Numbered from the stretch's first letter, positions 43,442 through 53,948 are shown. The stretch is DNA of 64,000 bases from Picosynechococcus sp. PCC 7003 (GCF_001693255.1 NZ_CP016474.1:2002661-2066660); one strand, 5' to 3'. The notes: a model not told the origin generated them from the letters alone. Made by a program: numbers and translations.

Positions 43442-44548
43442 TCAAGCTGCCGCGAGATAGGGGGCAATGGTGCGTTCAATCATCGTTAACAATTCCGCTT
43501 GGGTGGCACCATAGGCTAAATGGGCGGCGATCGCCAATCCCCCCGCGCCGACTCCTTCCTTGACGTAACCCTGTTCGTAGGCTTGCAATTGCGAATATTG
43601 GGACTCTTGAAAACTTAATTGCGTCGCCAATAGGGGCACATCGCCAATTAAATTGGCCAACCCCACCGTATCCCCCGTTGGATCTTCCGCGACCCAACGG
43701 GTTGTGCCCACCACCATATTTTCAGGTTGAAAATCAAGCTGATGGTCGTCACAAATCCTTTGGATTAAGGCATATACCGCTAACATCTGTGTTCCCCCTG
43801 CGAGTAAAACCCCCTGGGTTCGACTCAAGGCGATCGCCATGCCCGCGATAAATGGTTGCATCGGATCGCCCACTGCGGCCACCACAGTAAAAGGATCAGG
43901 ATTTGGGTTTAAATTTGCTTTTTCTAAACCGGTTTGCACGATTTGCCCCTTTAAATCGTGGTTACATTCGATATAACTACTATTCACTTTTTGATGGGCG
44001 TCGTAGCCTAAGCCCATTAACACCCCCAAAGCCGTTGTAGTGCCTGCCACCACACATTCTCCTAGCACAAACAGATGCCCAGAATATTGCGTTGCTAAGG
44101 TTTCGCCCCAGGTTAAACCTTGCTCGAAAAGTTTGTTCACCGTTGAAAGTTCGAGGGCTTTTCCCGTAGAAACACACCTTGCTTTTTGACCACCGAGATT
44201 AATACAATTCACCGCATTTTGGTCAGGTTTAAGCAATAATCCCGTATCAAATAGGGAGTAAGGAATTTGATAATGCTGCAAAATAGCACGGGATAAAATC
44301 GCCGGCGAAGCCCCGACAATTAATGGCGGCAAGGGATAAAGGGCTTGCTGCCGGAAACCATGACAAATACATTCTGCATCGGCGATCGCCGTATATTTAC
44401 GCGCCTCTGGGGTGGCTCCGGCAGCAGAAATATTAGGCATTAAAGCCGTATCTGTAAACCCCAATCCACAGGCAAAAACGACCGATTTTTGTTGATGGTT
44501 TGTGAGCCAAGTTTGGCCCTGTGTCTGTTGTGTATAAATGCGGATCAT
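43442..44548 (-). CDS. CobT-like nicotinate-nucleotide phosphoribosyltransferase family (TIGR00303)
   Basis: A 368-residue protein of the cyanobacterial TIGR00303 family related to CobT, which activates the lower ligand base of cobamides. Visible blocks: VVAGTTTALGVLMGLG, VAAVGDPMQPFIAGMAIAL, GVLLAGGTQMLAVYALIQ and EGVGAGGLAIAAHLAYGA. Cyanobacteria make pseudocobalamin, so a role in base attachment is plausible. It lies 122 bases upstream of the flavodiiron gene in the same direction. Confidence 0.78.
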   Translation of the reverse strand: MIRIYTQQTQGQTWLTNHQQKSVVFACGLGFTDTALMPNISAAGATPEARKYTAIADAECICHGFRQQALYPLPPLIVGASPAILSRAILQHYQIPYSLFDTGLLLKPDQNAVNCINLGGQKARCVSTGKALELSTVNKLFEQGLTWGETLATQYSGHLFVLGECVVAGTTTALGVLMGLGYDAHQKVNSSYIECNHDLKGQIVQTGLEKANLNPNPDPFTVVAAVGDPMQPFIAGMAIALSRTQGVLLAGGTQMLAVYALIQRICDDHQLDFQPENMVVGTTRWVAEDPTGDTVGLANLIGDVPLLATQLSFQESQYSQLQAYEQGYVKEGVGAGGLAIAAHLAYGATQAELLTMIERTIAPYLAAA

Positions 44549-44594
44549 CTTGCCTTTCGTTGCCCCCAGCCTAGCCAGAACTATATTTTCCCCT

Positions 44595-44630
44595 AAAAAA
44601 AATTAGGAGAATCAGCATGATCCCCCTAAT
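44595..44630 (-). terminator. Intrinsic terminator of rpsU
   Basis: On the minus strand ATTAGGGG (44623-44630) pairs with CTCCTAAT (44602-44609), then eight T. Confidence 0.85.
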
Positions 44631-44690
44631 CTTCTTACTTATTCGTGATATTTCCGAACATCAAGATTCAATAACCAAGACAGAAATTCT

Positions 44691-44867
44691 TTAGCGGAAA
44701 CGCTTCTTCCGACGGGCCACAGCCTTACGCTTGCGCTTCTCGATGGGCGTTTCAAAGTGACGACGACGTTTGATATCAGCAAAAATACCAGCTTTAGAAA
44801 CCTGGCGCTTAAAGCGACGTAATGCAGATTCGATATTTTCGTTTTGTCCGACAACCACTTGGGTCAT
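44691..44867 (-). CDS. rpsU: 30S ribosomal protein S21
   Basis: A 58-residue basic protein starting [21 protein letters not shown] at ATG 44867 behind AGGAGG. The [13 protein letters not shown] and [15 protein letters not shown] blocks are standard for S21. The ORF could extend to 44903 but the ribosome site and family start fix 44867. It is followed by its own terminator, so it is monocistronic. Confidence 0.95.
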   Translation of the reverse strand: MTQVVVGQNENIESALRRFKRQVSKAGIFADIKRRRHFETPIEKRKRKAVARRKKRFR

Positions 44868-45215
44868 AGGGTATCCTCCTTTGTTGGTGATGTTTGTTAT
44901 CAATTGAAATGGATGGAGACGGGTGAATGATTGTTTAGATCATTCCCTCGAAAAACGTTTGGCAAACTGCCAGATATACGATCTTAGGATCTTTTTGGGG
45001 GGAGTTGCAAGGCGAGCCCTGTTAGGAATACCAAAAAATAAGCCTCATTTACAGTGACTCGGAACAAGTAACACCGGATCAAAAAGCTGCCGTAAGCGTC
45101 GTTTTTTCGAGATTCATCAGCCAATCAAGCTGATTTTTCATTTAAAGTCCCGTACACCACCTCCAAAGGGGGTATTCAAAAGGCTTGTGAATCTTGATGG
45201 GAAAAAATATTTCAC
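44868..45215. other. Gene-free region upstream of rpsU
   Basis: 348 bases between rpsU and the DUF4010 gene, both on the minus strand. It holds the rpsU promoter/leader and a hairpin ATCAGC/GCTGAT at 45116-45134 followed by TTTT in the plus direction, plus CCACCTCC-AAA-GGGGGT near 45160. No gene or known RNA could be identified; a small RNA is possible. Confidence 0.4.
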
Positions 45216-46472
45216 TCAGACTGCTAACAATACCAAAAAACCGGCAATTAAACCACTGAACATAATGCTGCCGCACCAATAGGCAAGCTTGGGATTCCCA
45301 ATTGTCCGCGTAAAGCCGACTTTAACGAGGGTATTGGCCGTTACTGCGAGCCAGATGCCATACATCGCCACCTGATCGGAGAGATCGCTCTGGACGGCAT
45401 TGGCAAGGGATAAACTCACAGCATCCACATCGGCAAAGCCAGATAGGGCAGAGAGGAGATAAATGCCTTCTTCCCCAAATTTTTCCTGGGCCCACCGCAC
45501 TAACAGCGATAGAACCACGAGGAGGGCCGTGTATTGGAGCGCAGAACCGAGTTCGACGGGATTATTGACGCTCACTTCGGTGGGAGGTCTGTCCTGGGGA
45601 GTAGACTTCCAACGGGCGATCGCCACCGCCGCAATCACCGGGATCAAGCCCAAAATTAACAAAGGAGCCGCTAACTTATAGGCCAAGGTTTGGCTGACCA
45701 CAGCAATCACTAACAGCAGACGGGGGGCCATAATCCCGTTGGCGAGGACAATACCGGCGGCGAGGGAAATGGTTTCGCTGGGTTGTTGTTTGGCCATGCG
45801 GGAAAAGGAAACCGTCAAGGCCGTGGAGGAGGCGATCCCCCCAAAAAAGCCCGTTAACATCAGCCCGACCTGACTACCTAAAATGCGAATTGCAAAATAA
45901 CCGATGTAGGAAATGCCCGCAATCAGCAGTACCAGCCAACCGATCGCCCGTGGATTGAGGGCATCCCAAGGCCCCATGGCTTGGTTGGGCAGGAGGGGCA
46001 AAACGACCACCGCAATCAGCAGTAGTTGGAGAGTGGCGATGAGTTCCTGGCGCTGCAGCCAATTGAGGGTTTTCGTGAGTTCCGGTTTCGCTCCTAAAAT
46101 CCAGGCCACCACCACTGCCACGGCGATCGCCTCTTGGGTAAAGCCACTCAGGGCCAAGGCTCCCAAGCAAAAGGTAATCATTAAGGCCAATTCTGTCGTG
46201 CTGCCATAATCACCAGATTTTTTCGCTGTCAAAACGTAGGAGGTAGCCACCAAGCCCGCCAAACCGAGGAAAATGCCGACAAGAATTTCAAACCCCCAAC
46301 TTTGCGCCAGGAGAGCGGAAATCCCCCCCAGTAAGCCACAAATTGAAAAATTGCGGAGGCCGCTATCGCCGTAACCTTCATCGTCAGCCCGGTTGCGCCA
46401 GCCCCGTTCTAGGCCAATGATCACCCCCAAGGCTAAGGCGATCGCCAACTCGACAATCACATCTAAATCCAT
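45216..46472 (-). CDS. MgtC/SapB plus DUF4010 membrane protein
   Basis: A 418-residue integral membrane protein with about eleven or twelve helices. The N-terminal domain has the MgtC-like start LAIALALGVIIGLERGWRNR and GLRNFSICGLLGG; the second half is DUF4010 (GFFGGIASSTALTVSFSRMAK, LSGFADVDAVSLSLA). The function of this fused family is unknown; transport or stress roles have been guessed for MgtC relatives. Confidence 0.8.
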   Translation of the reverse strand: MDLDVIVELAIALALGVIIGLERGWRNRADDEGYGDSGLRNFSICGLLGGISALLAQSWGFEILVGIFLGLAGLVATSYVLTAKKSGDYGSTTELALMITFCLGALALSGFTQEAIAVAVVVAWILGAKPELTKTLNWLQRQELIATLQLLLIAVVVLPLLPNQAMGPWDALNPRAIGWLVLLIAGISYIGYFAIRILGSQVGLMLTGFFGGIASSTALTVSFSRMAKQQPSETISLAAGIVLANGIMAPRLLLVIAVVSQTLAYKLAAPLLILGLIPVIAAVAIARWKSTPQDRPPTEVSVNNPVELGSALQYTALLVVLSLLVRWAQEKFGEEGIYLLSALSGFADVDAVSLSLANAVQSDLSDQVAMYGIWLAVTANTLVKVGFTRTIGNPKLAYWCGSIMFSGLIAGFLVLLAV

Positions 46473-46606
46473 CGCATCCCTCCAATGTTCAACCTCAGCT
46501 TAACCACATTTAGGGGTCACAAAAATTTAAAAAACGCCAGAAACGGCCGCTAATTTCGGTTAGCATAGCTCGTAATCTTGCCGCAATTTCCAGCAAATTT
46601 CGGGGT

Positions 46607-47278
46607 ATGACAACGCCAGATTATTACAAAGTGCTCAACATTTCTCCGAAGGCCACCCAGCAGGAGATTAAAAACGCCTATCGTCGCCTCGCGAAGCAGT
46701 TCCACCCAGACACCTGCGATAAAAGTCAAACCGCCAACGGCGATCGCATTGTGGCCTTAAACCATGCTTATGAAATCTTGGGGGATGCCCACCAGCGTAA
46801 GCAATATGATCTCAGTCGAGATGCGGCAAACTATCGCGGAATCCGTTCGGCCCACGGGACAACGGTACGACCCCGCCAAACCACAGAGACGGATTTAGAT
46901 CTGTGGTTACAACGTATTTATCGACCCTTAAACCAGGCAATTTTACAGATTATCAATCCCCTGGAAACCCAAATTGATGAGTTGGCGGCCGACCCCTTTG
47001 ATGACGATTTGATGGCGACTTTTCAAACTTATTTAGAAGATTGCCAAGCCATTTTAGACCAGGCCCAAAAATTGTTTCAATCGTTGCCAAATCCAGCCAA
47101 TGTAGCCAGGGCAGCGCGGGATTTATATTATTGCTTAAATCATCTGGGTGACGGCTTAGAGCAATTGGAATGGTTTACCCTCAATTACAATGAAGAATAT
47201 CTCCACAGCGGCCAGGAAATGTTTCGTCGCGCGGATCAGTTTTCTTGGCAAGCCCAGGAGGCGATCGCCCAATTATAG
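46607..47278 (+). CDS. J-domain (DnaJ-like) co-chaperone
   Basis: A 223-residue protein with an N-terminal J domain (residues 3-66: YYKVLNISPKATQQEIKNAYRRLAKQFHPD, including HPD) and no G/F or zinc domain. The rest is helical. It should stimulate an Hsp70; the client is unknown. It precedes recJ by 108 bases in the same direction. Confidence 0.9.
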   Translation: MTTPDYYKVLNISPKATQQEIKNAYRRLAKQFHPDTCDKSQTANGDRIVALNHAYEILGDAHQRKQYDLSRDAANYRGIRSAHGTTVRPRQTTETDLDLWLQRIYRPLNQAILQIINPLETQIDELAADPFDDDLMATFQTYLEDCQAILDQAQKLFQSLPNPANVARAARDLYYCLNHLGDGLEQLEWFTLNYNEEYLHSGQEMFRRADQFSWQAQEAIAQL

Positions 47279-47386
47279 AAATCTCGATCTCGGTTGAGTT
47301 TAAAATCTATGTTTCTAAAATTTCTCAGTGGTTAATTAAGCGAAATTCACTCGCAAAAATATTAAAGTCAAAGGAAAAGTATCAAC

Positions 47387-49672
47387 GTGAATTGGCAGGT
47401 TTTAGCAACACCAGAAGTGCCGGACTCCTTTAGGCGGCGGGTCGAAATCCTGACAGATGGCAAAGGCGATCGCCATTTAGCCCAACTCTTGTGGCAACGG
47501 GGCTTTAATGATGAAAATACTTTGGCTGGCTTCCTCAACCCAGAGGCTTACGCGTCAACTTCTGCCTTTGCCTTTGGCCAAGAAATGAAACGGGCTGTGC
47601 ACCGATTAGTGCAGGCAAAGGAACGGGGCGAAAAAGTCGCAATTTGGGGTGACTTTGATGCTGATGGCGTCACAGCAACGAGTGTTTTATGGGAAGGATT
47701 AGGGCATTTTTTCCCCCAAGAAACCCAATTGATTTATTACATTCCCAATCGTTTAACGGAATCCCATGGTTTAAATAATCCAGGCATTGATCACCTTCAA
47801 ACTTGGGGTGCAAGTTTAATTATTACCTGCGACACAGGCAGCACAAACCTTACAGAAATTACCTACGCCAAAAGCCTTGGCCTAGATCTGATCATTACCG
47901 ATCATCACACCTTACCGGAAACCAGACCCGACGTTTTATCGATTATTAATCCCCGTTACTTTGCCGAAAATCATCCCCTATTTCATCTGTCTGGGGTTGC
48001 CGTGGCCTACAAATTAGTTGAAGCGTTATTTGAAACTCTACCGGATCCGGCAAGGCCGCCGGTTACTGATCTCTTAGACCTCGTGGCGATTGGTCTAATT
48101 GCGGATTTGGTGGCCCTCAAGGGAGATTGCCGCTATCTGGCCCAAGTGGGGATCCAAGCCCTCCAAAAACAAACGAATCCTAAAACTGTCGTCCATCCAG
48201 GCATTAAGGCGCTCCTCGAAAACTGTCGTAAAACCGGCGATCGCCCGACCGATATTTCCTTTGGCATTGGGCCACGGATTAATGCCGTTAGTCGCATTTA
48301 TGGTGATGCTAGTTTTTGTGTGGAACTGCTCACCAGTCGTGAACGGGGCCGCTGTGGCTACCTCGCTCAACAGACAGAACTCGCCAATGCCCGCCGTAAA
48401 GAGATTCAACAAAAGGTTGTCCAGCAGGCCAAGGCCCAAATCGAAACCCTAGATTTATCAACTACCAGCGTTTTAGTGCTCTGTGATGCCCAGTGGCAGG
48501 GGGGCGTACTGGGATTGGTGGCCAGCCAAATTGCCCAAACTTTTGGTCGCCCGACTATTCTTTTAACCTACGACCCGCAGCAGGATCTCTGGAAAGGGTC
48601 AGCCCGTTCGGCCCATGGCATCGATTTGTATGATTTGGTGCAAGCCCAAGGCCATCTACTGCATCGCTTCGGCGGGCATCCTTTCGCGGCGGGTTTGAGT
48701 ATACGGCCCGAAAATTTGGCGATGTTTAAGACGGCGATTAATCAGCAGGCCAGGCAACAGTGGGGCGGCCACGTTGAGACCCACCAGGGAGAAATCACCG
48801 TTGATCTTGTGGTGGCGATCGCCGACCTCGGTGAATCATTATTTCAATCCTTAGAATGCCTAGAACCCTTTGGAATGGGGAATCCAAAACCGAAATTATT
48901 GGTGAAAAACTGCGGCCTCACGGTCACTGGGTTTAAAAAATTGCGTGATAAATTCAACAACAAATTGAATTACTTCAAGACAAATTTTGAGCTTTGGGAT
49001 GACACAGATCAAATCAATGGAACTTGGTGGGGCGGCCATCCCGACGATTTGACCCAGGGCGCGGGACTGGATGTGGTGGTTGAGCTAGACCGCAAAGAGA
49101 ACCAAACTCAAGGGCAATATTTTGTGCGCCTTATGGCTGTGGCTCCGACCGCAAATATCGCCGCCGAACCAAGCTCACAAACATTGTTCGATTTTCGGGG
49201 TCAGTCCCTCCCTCAGGGGGATTTGGATCAGTATGTACTGCAACAGGATTGTCCGGTCACTTGGCAGGAGCTTTATCGGAATTATCAGCGGGCGATCGCC
49301 ATAGGAAAACCCCTTGCCCTCTACTATGTTTCACCGACTGCCGACACTCCGGAACAGCATTTTAAAATCCTGATTGGCATTGCGAAATATTTACTGACCC
49401 AGGATCAAAAAGTCTCCCTAGCTGACCTGAAAGCGAAACTCCATTGTGGCGATCGCCCCTTGGACTTTGGTCTAAAGGCTCTCAGTAATGTCGGCTTTGT
49501 GGCGGAGATCGAAGCAGGGCAAGTGCGTTTCCAGCAAGCGACCGTAACCCCTGATCCAGAAGCCTTTGCCCAATTTAAACAGGCGATCCTCGAAGAACAG
49601 TTTCAAAGGCAGTATTTTGCCCAGGCGCCCCTCGCTGTCATCCGGGCCACCCTCGAAAAAATCGCGGTCTAA
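47387..49672 (+). CDS. recJ: Single-stranded-DNA exonuclease RecJ
   Basis: A 761-residue DHH-family nuclease from GTG 47387 behind AAAGG. DHH motifs: IWGDFDADGVTATSVLW, ITCDTGSTN, ITDHHTLPE; the DHHA1 part has HRFGGHPFAAGLSI. The C-terminus extends about 180 residues beyond typical RecJ, as in other cyanobacteria. It degrades ssDNA 5'-3' in gap repair. Confidence 0.93.
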   Translation: MNWQVLATPEVPDSFRRRVEILTDGKGDRHLAQLLWQRGFNDENTLAGFLNPEAYASTSAFAFGQEMKRAVHRLVQAKERGEKVAIWGDFDADGVTATSVLWEGLGHFFPQETQLIYYIPNRLTESHGLNNPGIDHLQTWGASLIITCDTGSTNLTEITYAKSLGLDLIITDHHTLPETRPDVLSIINPRYFAENHPLFHLSGVAVAYKLVEALFETLPDPARPPVTDLLDLVAIGLIADLVALKGDCRYLAQVGIQALQKQTNPKTVVHPGIKALLENCRKTGDRPTDISFGIGPRINAVSRIYGDASFCVELLTSRERGRCGYLAQQTELANARRKEIQQKVVQQAKAQIETLDLSTTSVLVLCDAQWQGGVLGLVASQIAQTFGRPTILLTYDPQQDLWKGSARSAHGIDLYDLVQAQGHLLHRFGGHPFAAGLSIRPENLAMFKTAINQQARQQWGGHVETHQGEITVDLVVAIADLGESLFQSLECLEPFGMGNPKPKLLVKNCGLTVTGFKKLRDKFNNKLNYFKTNFELWDDTDQINGTWWGGHPDDLTQGAGLDVVVELDRKENQTQGQYFVRLMAVAPTANIAAEPSSQTLFDFRGQSLPQGDLDQYVLQQDCPVTWQELYRNYQRAIAIGKPLALYYVSPTADTPEQHFKILIGIAKYLLTQDQKVSLADLKAKLHCGDRPLDFGLKALSNVGFVAEIEAGQVRFQQATVTPDPEAFAQFKQAILEEQFQRQYFAQAPLAVIRATLEKIAV

Positions 49673-49682
49673 ATCGCACAGT

Positions 49683-50162
49683 TCACTCCGGCGTAGTCTG
49701 TAACTGTTGGTAAAAAGTTTGGGCCTGGTCAAAATTTGGGGCGATCGCCAGGGCTTGATTCACCTGGGACAATGCCTGGGTTGAGTCCCCTTGGCGACTA
49801 TAGATAATGCCCAGGTTGTAATGGGCGAGGGCATGGATACTTGCCGGTTCCTCTGGGTGATCCGGCAATGTCAACACTGTCTGTAACAACGCTTCCGCGT
49901 CATTCAACTGGCCCATGCCGATGTAGATCAAGCTCAAATTGATGTAGGGATCAACAAAATTCGGATCAGTGGCGATCGCCCTTTGGTAGGCGGCGATCGC
50001 TTGGTTAAAATCAGCCATGCCGTGGAACTCGACCCCCAACTGATAAGCCGCTTTCCCCTCGGCAGTTGGGGAAAATTCTAAACCCTGAGCTAGGGGCGAA
50101 ACCACCTCTGAAACCACGGGTAATTGGGGCTCTGGAACCATTGCAAACACAATATTCAACAT
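49683..50162 (-). CDS. Tetratricopeptide-repeat protein
   Basis: A 159-residue protein with about three TPR units: AAYQLGVEFHGMADFNQAIAAYQRAIATDP, VDPYINLSLIYIGMGQLNDAEALL, HALAHYNLGIIYSRQGDSTQALSQVNQ. It has a short N-terminal hydrophobic start but no clear signal peptide. Partner unknown. It is convergent with recJ, ten bases apart. Confidence 0.85.
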   Translation of the reverse strand: MLNIVFAMVPEPQLPVVSEVVSPLAQGLEFSPTAEGKAAYQLGVEFHGMADFNQAIAAYQRAIATDPNFVDPYINLSLIYIGMGQLNDAEALLQTVLTLPDHPEEPASIHALAHYNLGIIYSRQGDSTQALSQVNQALAIAPNFDQAQTFYQQLQTTPE

Positions 50163-50340
50163 AAATTTTTCGACGACCCATTAGATATCGGTAACTATGG
50201 CCACTCCTCTAGCTTAACGACGGAGCACCCACGGGACGAATCCTAAAGAAACTTTACAAAAGCAGTTTTTGGCAGGGCAGGCTTGGCAAATATGAAAGAA
50301 AAATGAGATAATTTTGCCATGGTCTTTTCATAATTGTTTC

Positions 50341-51318
50341 ATGATTCGGATAAGTTTCCCGCGTCAAACCCTTAGTCTAGTGGGGATTGTCTGCGGCATT
50401 TGGTTAGTGGGTTGTACCCAACAAGCGGCTCCGCCAGTCAATAATGACGCTTCGACAGATAGTGAAGTGACAATTAATAATGCAGACGGGCGCAAAAAAG
50501 TCTTAACCACATTCACCGTAATCGCCGACATCGCCCAAAATGTGGCAGGCGACAAATTAATTGTTGAATCCATCACTAAAATTGGGGCAGAGATCCACGG
50601 CTACGAACCCACCCCCAGTGATCTCGTGCGGGCCCAAGATGCGGATTTATTGCTCTATAACGGCATGAATTTAGAACGGTGGTTTGAGCAATTTTTAGGC
50701 AATCTCAACGATGTCCCCGCTGTGATTGTGACCGAAGGCATTGAACCGATTCCCATCGCTGAAGGCCCCTACACCGACAAGCCCAACCCCCACGCTTGGA
50801 TGTCGCCAAAAAATGCCTTGATTTATGTCGAAAATATCCGTAAGGCATTTGTGGCACTCGATCCAGAAAATGCAGAAACCTACAATGCCAATGCTGCCGC
50901 CTACAGTGCCGAACTAGAGGCGATCGCCGCCGAATTCGAAGCCGATCTGAATCTCGTTCCCGAAGCACAACGAACTTTGGTCAGTTGTGAAGGCGCATTT
51001 TCTTACCTGGCCCAGGATTATGGCCTCGAAGAAATCTACATTTGGCCCATCAACGCCGAACAACAATTTACCCCTAAGCAAGTCCAGAGCGTTATTGCCC
51101 AAGTTGAGGCCAACGACGTCCCCACCATCTTTTGTGAAAGTACCGTCAACGACGAAGGGCAAAAAGAAGTGGCAAAAGCGACGGGAGCCCGTTTTGGCGG
51201 GAATCTCTATGTCGATTCCCTCTCAACCCCCGATGGCCCAGTGCCGACATTTTTAGATCTCCTCGAATATGACGTGCGGACGATCACCAATGGCCTTCTT
51301 GCGGGAACGGCCCAGTAA
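50341..51318 (+). CDS. mntC: Manganese ABC transporter, substrate-binding lipoprotein
   Basis: A 325-residue cluster A-I metal-binding protein; ATG 50341 is chosen over TTG 50314. Lipoprotein signal with lipobox VGC. Metal ligands fit MntC: His in AEIHGYEPTP, His in NPHAWMSP, Glu in SCEGAFSYLA and Asp in VDSLSTPDGP. It binds Mn(II) in the periplasm for photosystem II. It is followed after 54 bases by mntA and mntB, the order of Synechocystis mntCAB. Confidence 0.93.
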   Translation: MIRISFPRQTLSLVGIVCGIWLVGCTQQAAPPVNNDASTDSEVTINNADGRKKVLTTFTVIADIAQNVAGDKLIVESITKIGAEIHGYEPTPSDLVRAQDADLLLYNGMNLERWFEQFLGNLNDVPAVIVTEGIEPIPIAEGPYTDKPNPHAWMSPKNALIYVENIRKAFVALDPENAETYNANAAAYSAELEAIAAEFEADLNLVPEAQRTLVSCEGAFSYLAQDYGLEEIYIWPINAEQQFTPKQVQSVIAQVEANDVPTIFCESTVNDEGQKEVAKATGARFGGNLYVDSLSTPDGPVPTFLDLLEYDVRTITNGLLAGTAQ

Positions 51319-51372
51319 CAGCCAACCCACCAAAATCAAACTTTCCCAAACCCACTACCCCGGTAAAATGCG

Positions 51373-52170
51373 ATGACTTACCCAATCCCAGAAATCGCCG
51401 TTGAGAATATCAGCGTCACCTACAGCAACACTCGCCTCGCCCTGTACAACACCAGTTGTCACGTCAAGCCAGGCACCATTACTGCCTTGGTTGGCCCCAA
51501 TGGCTGTGGCAAATCAACCCTGTTTAAATCGATCATGGGTTTTTTGAAACCGACCCAGGGGCATGTCACGATTGCCGGCCAGTCAGTGCAGCAGGCCCAG
51601 AAAAAACAACTGATGGCCTATGTACCCCAAGCCGATGAAGTGGATTGGAACTTTCCCGTGAGCGTGTTTGATGTGGTGATGATGGGTCGCTATGGCTACA
51701 TGAATCTGCTGCGGATTCCTAGTCAAAAAGATCGCCGTTTAGTGATGGAAAGTCTAGAGCGGGTAAATTTGGTGGAATTTCGTCACCGTCAAATTGGGGA
51801 ACTCTCCGGTGGTCAAAAGAAACGTGCTTTCCTCGCGCGGGCCTTGGCCCAGGAAGGCAAAATTATTTTGCTCGATGAACCCTTTACGGGAGTTGATATC
51901 AAAACAGAAAAAAGCATTATCGATCTCCTGGTGCAATTGCGGGATGAGGGGCACACGATTTTAATCTCGACCCATGACCTTGCTTCGATCTCAACGTTTT
52001 GCGATCGCACAATCTTACTGAATCGCACCGTCCTCGCCGAAGGGTATACCGCCGATACCTTCACAGAAGAAAACCTCGTGATGACTTTTGGGGGCCTACC
52101 TGTCGCCAGTCTCGAGAAATTATCCTCCCATTACCAACAGCAGCCCAACAGTTTAGAAGTAGATAAATGA
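51373..52170 (+). CDS. mntA: Manganese ABC transporter, ATPase
   Basis: A 265-residue ATPase. Walker [11 protein letters not shown]-loop [10 protein letters not shown] (typical of Mn/Zn importers), signature LSGGQKKR, Walker [12 protein letters not shown] and ISTHDLASI. It overlaps mntB by four bases (ATGA). Confidence 0.93.
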   Translation: MTYPIPEIAVENISVTYSNTRLALYNTSCHVKPGTITALVGPNGCGKSTLFKSIMGFLKPTQGHVTIAGQSVQQAQKKQLMAYVPQADEVDWNFPVSVFDVVMMGRYGYMNLLRIPSQKDRRLVMESLERVNLVEFRHRQIGELSGGQKKRAFLARALAQEGKIILLDEPFTGVDIKTEKSIIDLLVQLRDEGHTILISTHDLASISTFCDRTILLNRTVLAEGYTADTFTEENLVMTFGGLPVASLEKLSSHYQQQPNSLEVDK

Positions 52171-53030
52171 GCTTAGTGAATTGGATTATTGAACCCCTAC
52201 AGTATGGATTTCTCGTCAAGGCCATTTGGGTGAGCGCTTTTGTCGGCCTTGTCTGTGCGGTATTGTCCTGCTATATCACCCTTAAGGGTTGGTCGCTCAT
52301 GGGTGATGCCGTTTCCCATGCTGTGGTTCCAGGGGTCGTGGTGGCCTATGCCCTCAATATTCCCTTCGCCATTGGGGCCTTTATCTTCGGCTTTGGTGCG
52401 ACCGTGGCCATTGGTTATGTGAAATCAAAAACGAGGCTTAAAGAAGATGCTGTCATTGGGGTGATTTTCACAGGGTTCTTTGCCTTTGGCCTTGTCTTAA
52501 TTACGAAAATCCCCAGCAATATTGATCTTTTTCACATTTTGTTTGGCAACGTCCTGGGGATTTCTAACAGTGATATTGTGCAAACGTTGATCGCTGGCAC
52601 AATGACCTTAGTGGTTATCCTCATTCAACGGAAAGATCTCTTACTCTTTTGCTTTGATCCCAATCATGCCAAGGCCATCGGTCTGAATACTCAACTGATG
52701 TATTACACGCTTCTATCTGTGCTGGCGTTGACCATTGTGACGGCTCTGCAAACGGCAGGCATTATTTTAGTGATTGCGATGCTCGTCACCCCTGGCTCCA
52801 TTGCTTATCTACTGACAGACCGCTTCGATCATATGCTGTGGATCTCTGCGGCGAGTAGCATTTTTTCCTGCGTCTTCGGCACCTATTTGAGTTATCACTT
52901 TGATGTCTCTACGGGGGGTGCCATCGTCGTTTTACTCACTACTGTGTTTGTGTTGGCGATGTTTTTTGCGCCGAAATACGGCATTTTGAGTCAGGGCAAG
53001 TCCTCGATCCCCCTGGAATCTTCTTCGTAA
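52167..53030 (+). CDS. mntB: Manganese ABC transporter, permease
   Basis: A 287-residue permease with eight or nine helices of the ABC-3 family: [25 protein letters not shown] near residue 40 is the family signature, with [21 protein letters not shown] later. It forms the membrane channel of the Mn importer with mntA and mntC. Confidence 0.93.
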   Translation: MSLVNWIIEPLQYGFLVKAIWVSAFVGLVCAVLSCYITLKGWSLMGDAVSHAVVPGVVVAYALNIPFAIGAFIFGFGATVAIGYVKSKTRLKEDAVIGVIFTGFFAFGLVLITKIPSNIDLFHILFGNVLGISNSDIVQTLIAGTMTLVVILIQRKDLLLFCFDPNHAKAIGLNTQLMYYTLLSVLALTIVTALQTAGIILVIAMLVTPGSIAYLLTDRFDHMLWISAASSIFSCVFGTYLSYHFDVSTGGAIVVLLTTVFVLAMFFAPKYGILSQGKSSIPLESSS

Positions 53031-53196
53031 CAGGAAGAAATTATCGTCGATTGACTGGTATTAGATGGGCGATCGCCAGCTTGATCTAGTTGCCATTTAG
53101 ATTTGATATTCAAAAAATTAAATATATTAATGCAAAAAATGCATTATGCGGCAATTGCATCATTTAGGATAGAAAAAATATCTAGGTGCAATTACT

Positions 53197-53295
53197 ATGG
53201 CAACATTTTTGCCCAAATCTCCCCAGGCGATCGCCCCCATCATCGAACAGCTAGACCGTGGGCAAATCGAATTGCCTTCTCACCTGCGTAAATAA
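53197..53295 (+). CDS. Small hypothetical ORF (32 residues)
   Basis: ATG 53197 to TAA 53295 encodes MATFLPKSPQAIAPIIEQLD and on to SHLRK. No clear ribosome site. Upstream, 53130-53165, are palindromic AT-rich words (ATGCATTATGCGGCAATTGCAT). It could be a short peptide gene or a remnant. The rest of 53031-53306 holds nothing I can name. Confidence 0.35.
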   Translation: MATFLPKSPQAIAPIIEQLDRGQIELPSHLRK

Positions 53296-53306
53296 AGGCT
53301 CATTGT

Positions 53307-53948
53307 TCACAGTTGCTCATCATCACTCATTAGCTCTGAGCCAGAACTGCCCGTTAAAAACATAATATTGGCCCCTTTTAGTTTGCGGCGTAGATAAGTA
53401 TAGGGATTACCATAATTCCCTTCCCAGGGATTCACCCAAACCTCCGCTTCAATTAGGGGAAAAATCCGCACAACTGTGCGCGTTAACTCGTAGATATTGT
53501 CGAATTTAAAATCTGGAAAGAGAATTTTTTCCCCTTTGCCCAAGAAACGAAGGGTGTCATATTGGGTAACGTGGAGTGCTTTGAGTTGGGGGATTTTGAG
53601 AGCGTAAACTTTTGGTTGGGGCAAAAATTGAAACCAAGGACGACCCCGTTTAAAAAGTTGCACTAAATAGGCTTCTAAATAAATAATTTGGTTCGCATCG
53701 GCATCTACTTTGAGATAGCGAGCGTAGGGCATCAGATACAAGGGAAAAAAGATGAAAGTATAAATAAATAAACCCACGAGATAAACGGCGTAGCGATAGC
53801 CCAAAAAATCAGAAATGGGCCATAAAATAATCGCGAGGGTTGGCACGAAAGCGAGAATAATCGCTGTGTTTTTATCAATGCCTTGTTTGAGCACGAGGTC
53901 AGAAGGACTAATGCTCTGGATTCTATAGACTCTTTTGTATAGGCCCAT
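53307..53948 (-). CDS. Hypothetical membrane protein
   Basis: A 213-residue protein with two adjacent membrane helices (about residues 28-48 and 53-74) and a cytoplasmic C-terminal domain of about 135 residues (predicted beta-rich, PH-like). No family is recognised with confidence. It stands alone between mntB and aroE. Confidence 0.7.
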   Translation of the reverse strand: MGLYKRVYRIQSISPSDLVLKQGIDKNTAIILAFVPTLAIILWPISDFLGYRYAVYLVGLFIYTFIFFPLYLMPYARYLKVDADANQIIYLEAYLVQLFKRGRPWFQFLPQPKVYALKIPQLKALHVTQYDTLRFLGKGEKILFPDFKFDNIYELTRTVVRIFPLIEAEVWVNPWEGNYGNPYTYLRRKLKGANIMFLTGSSGSELMSDDEQL

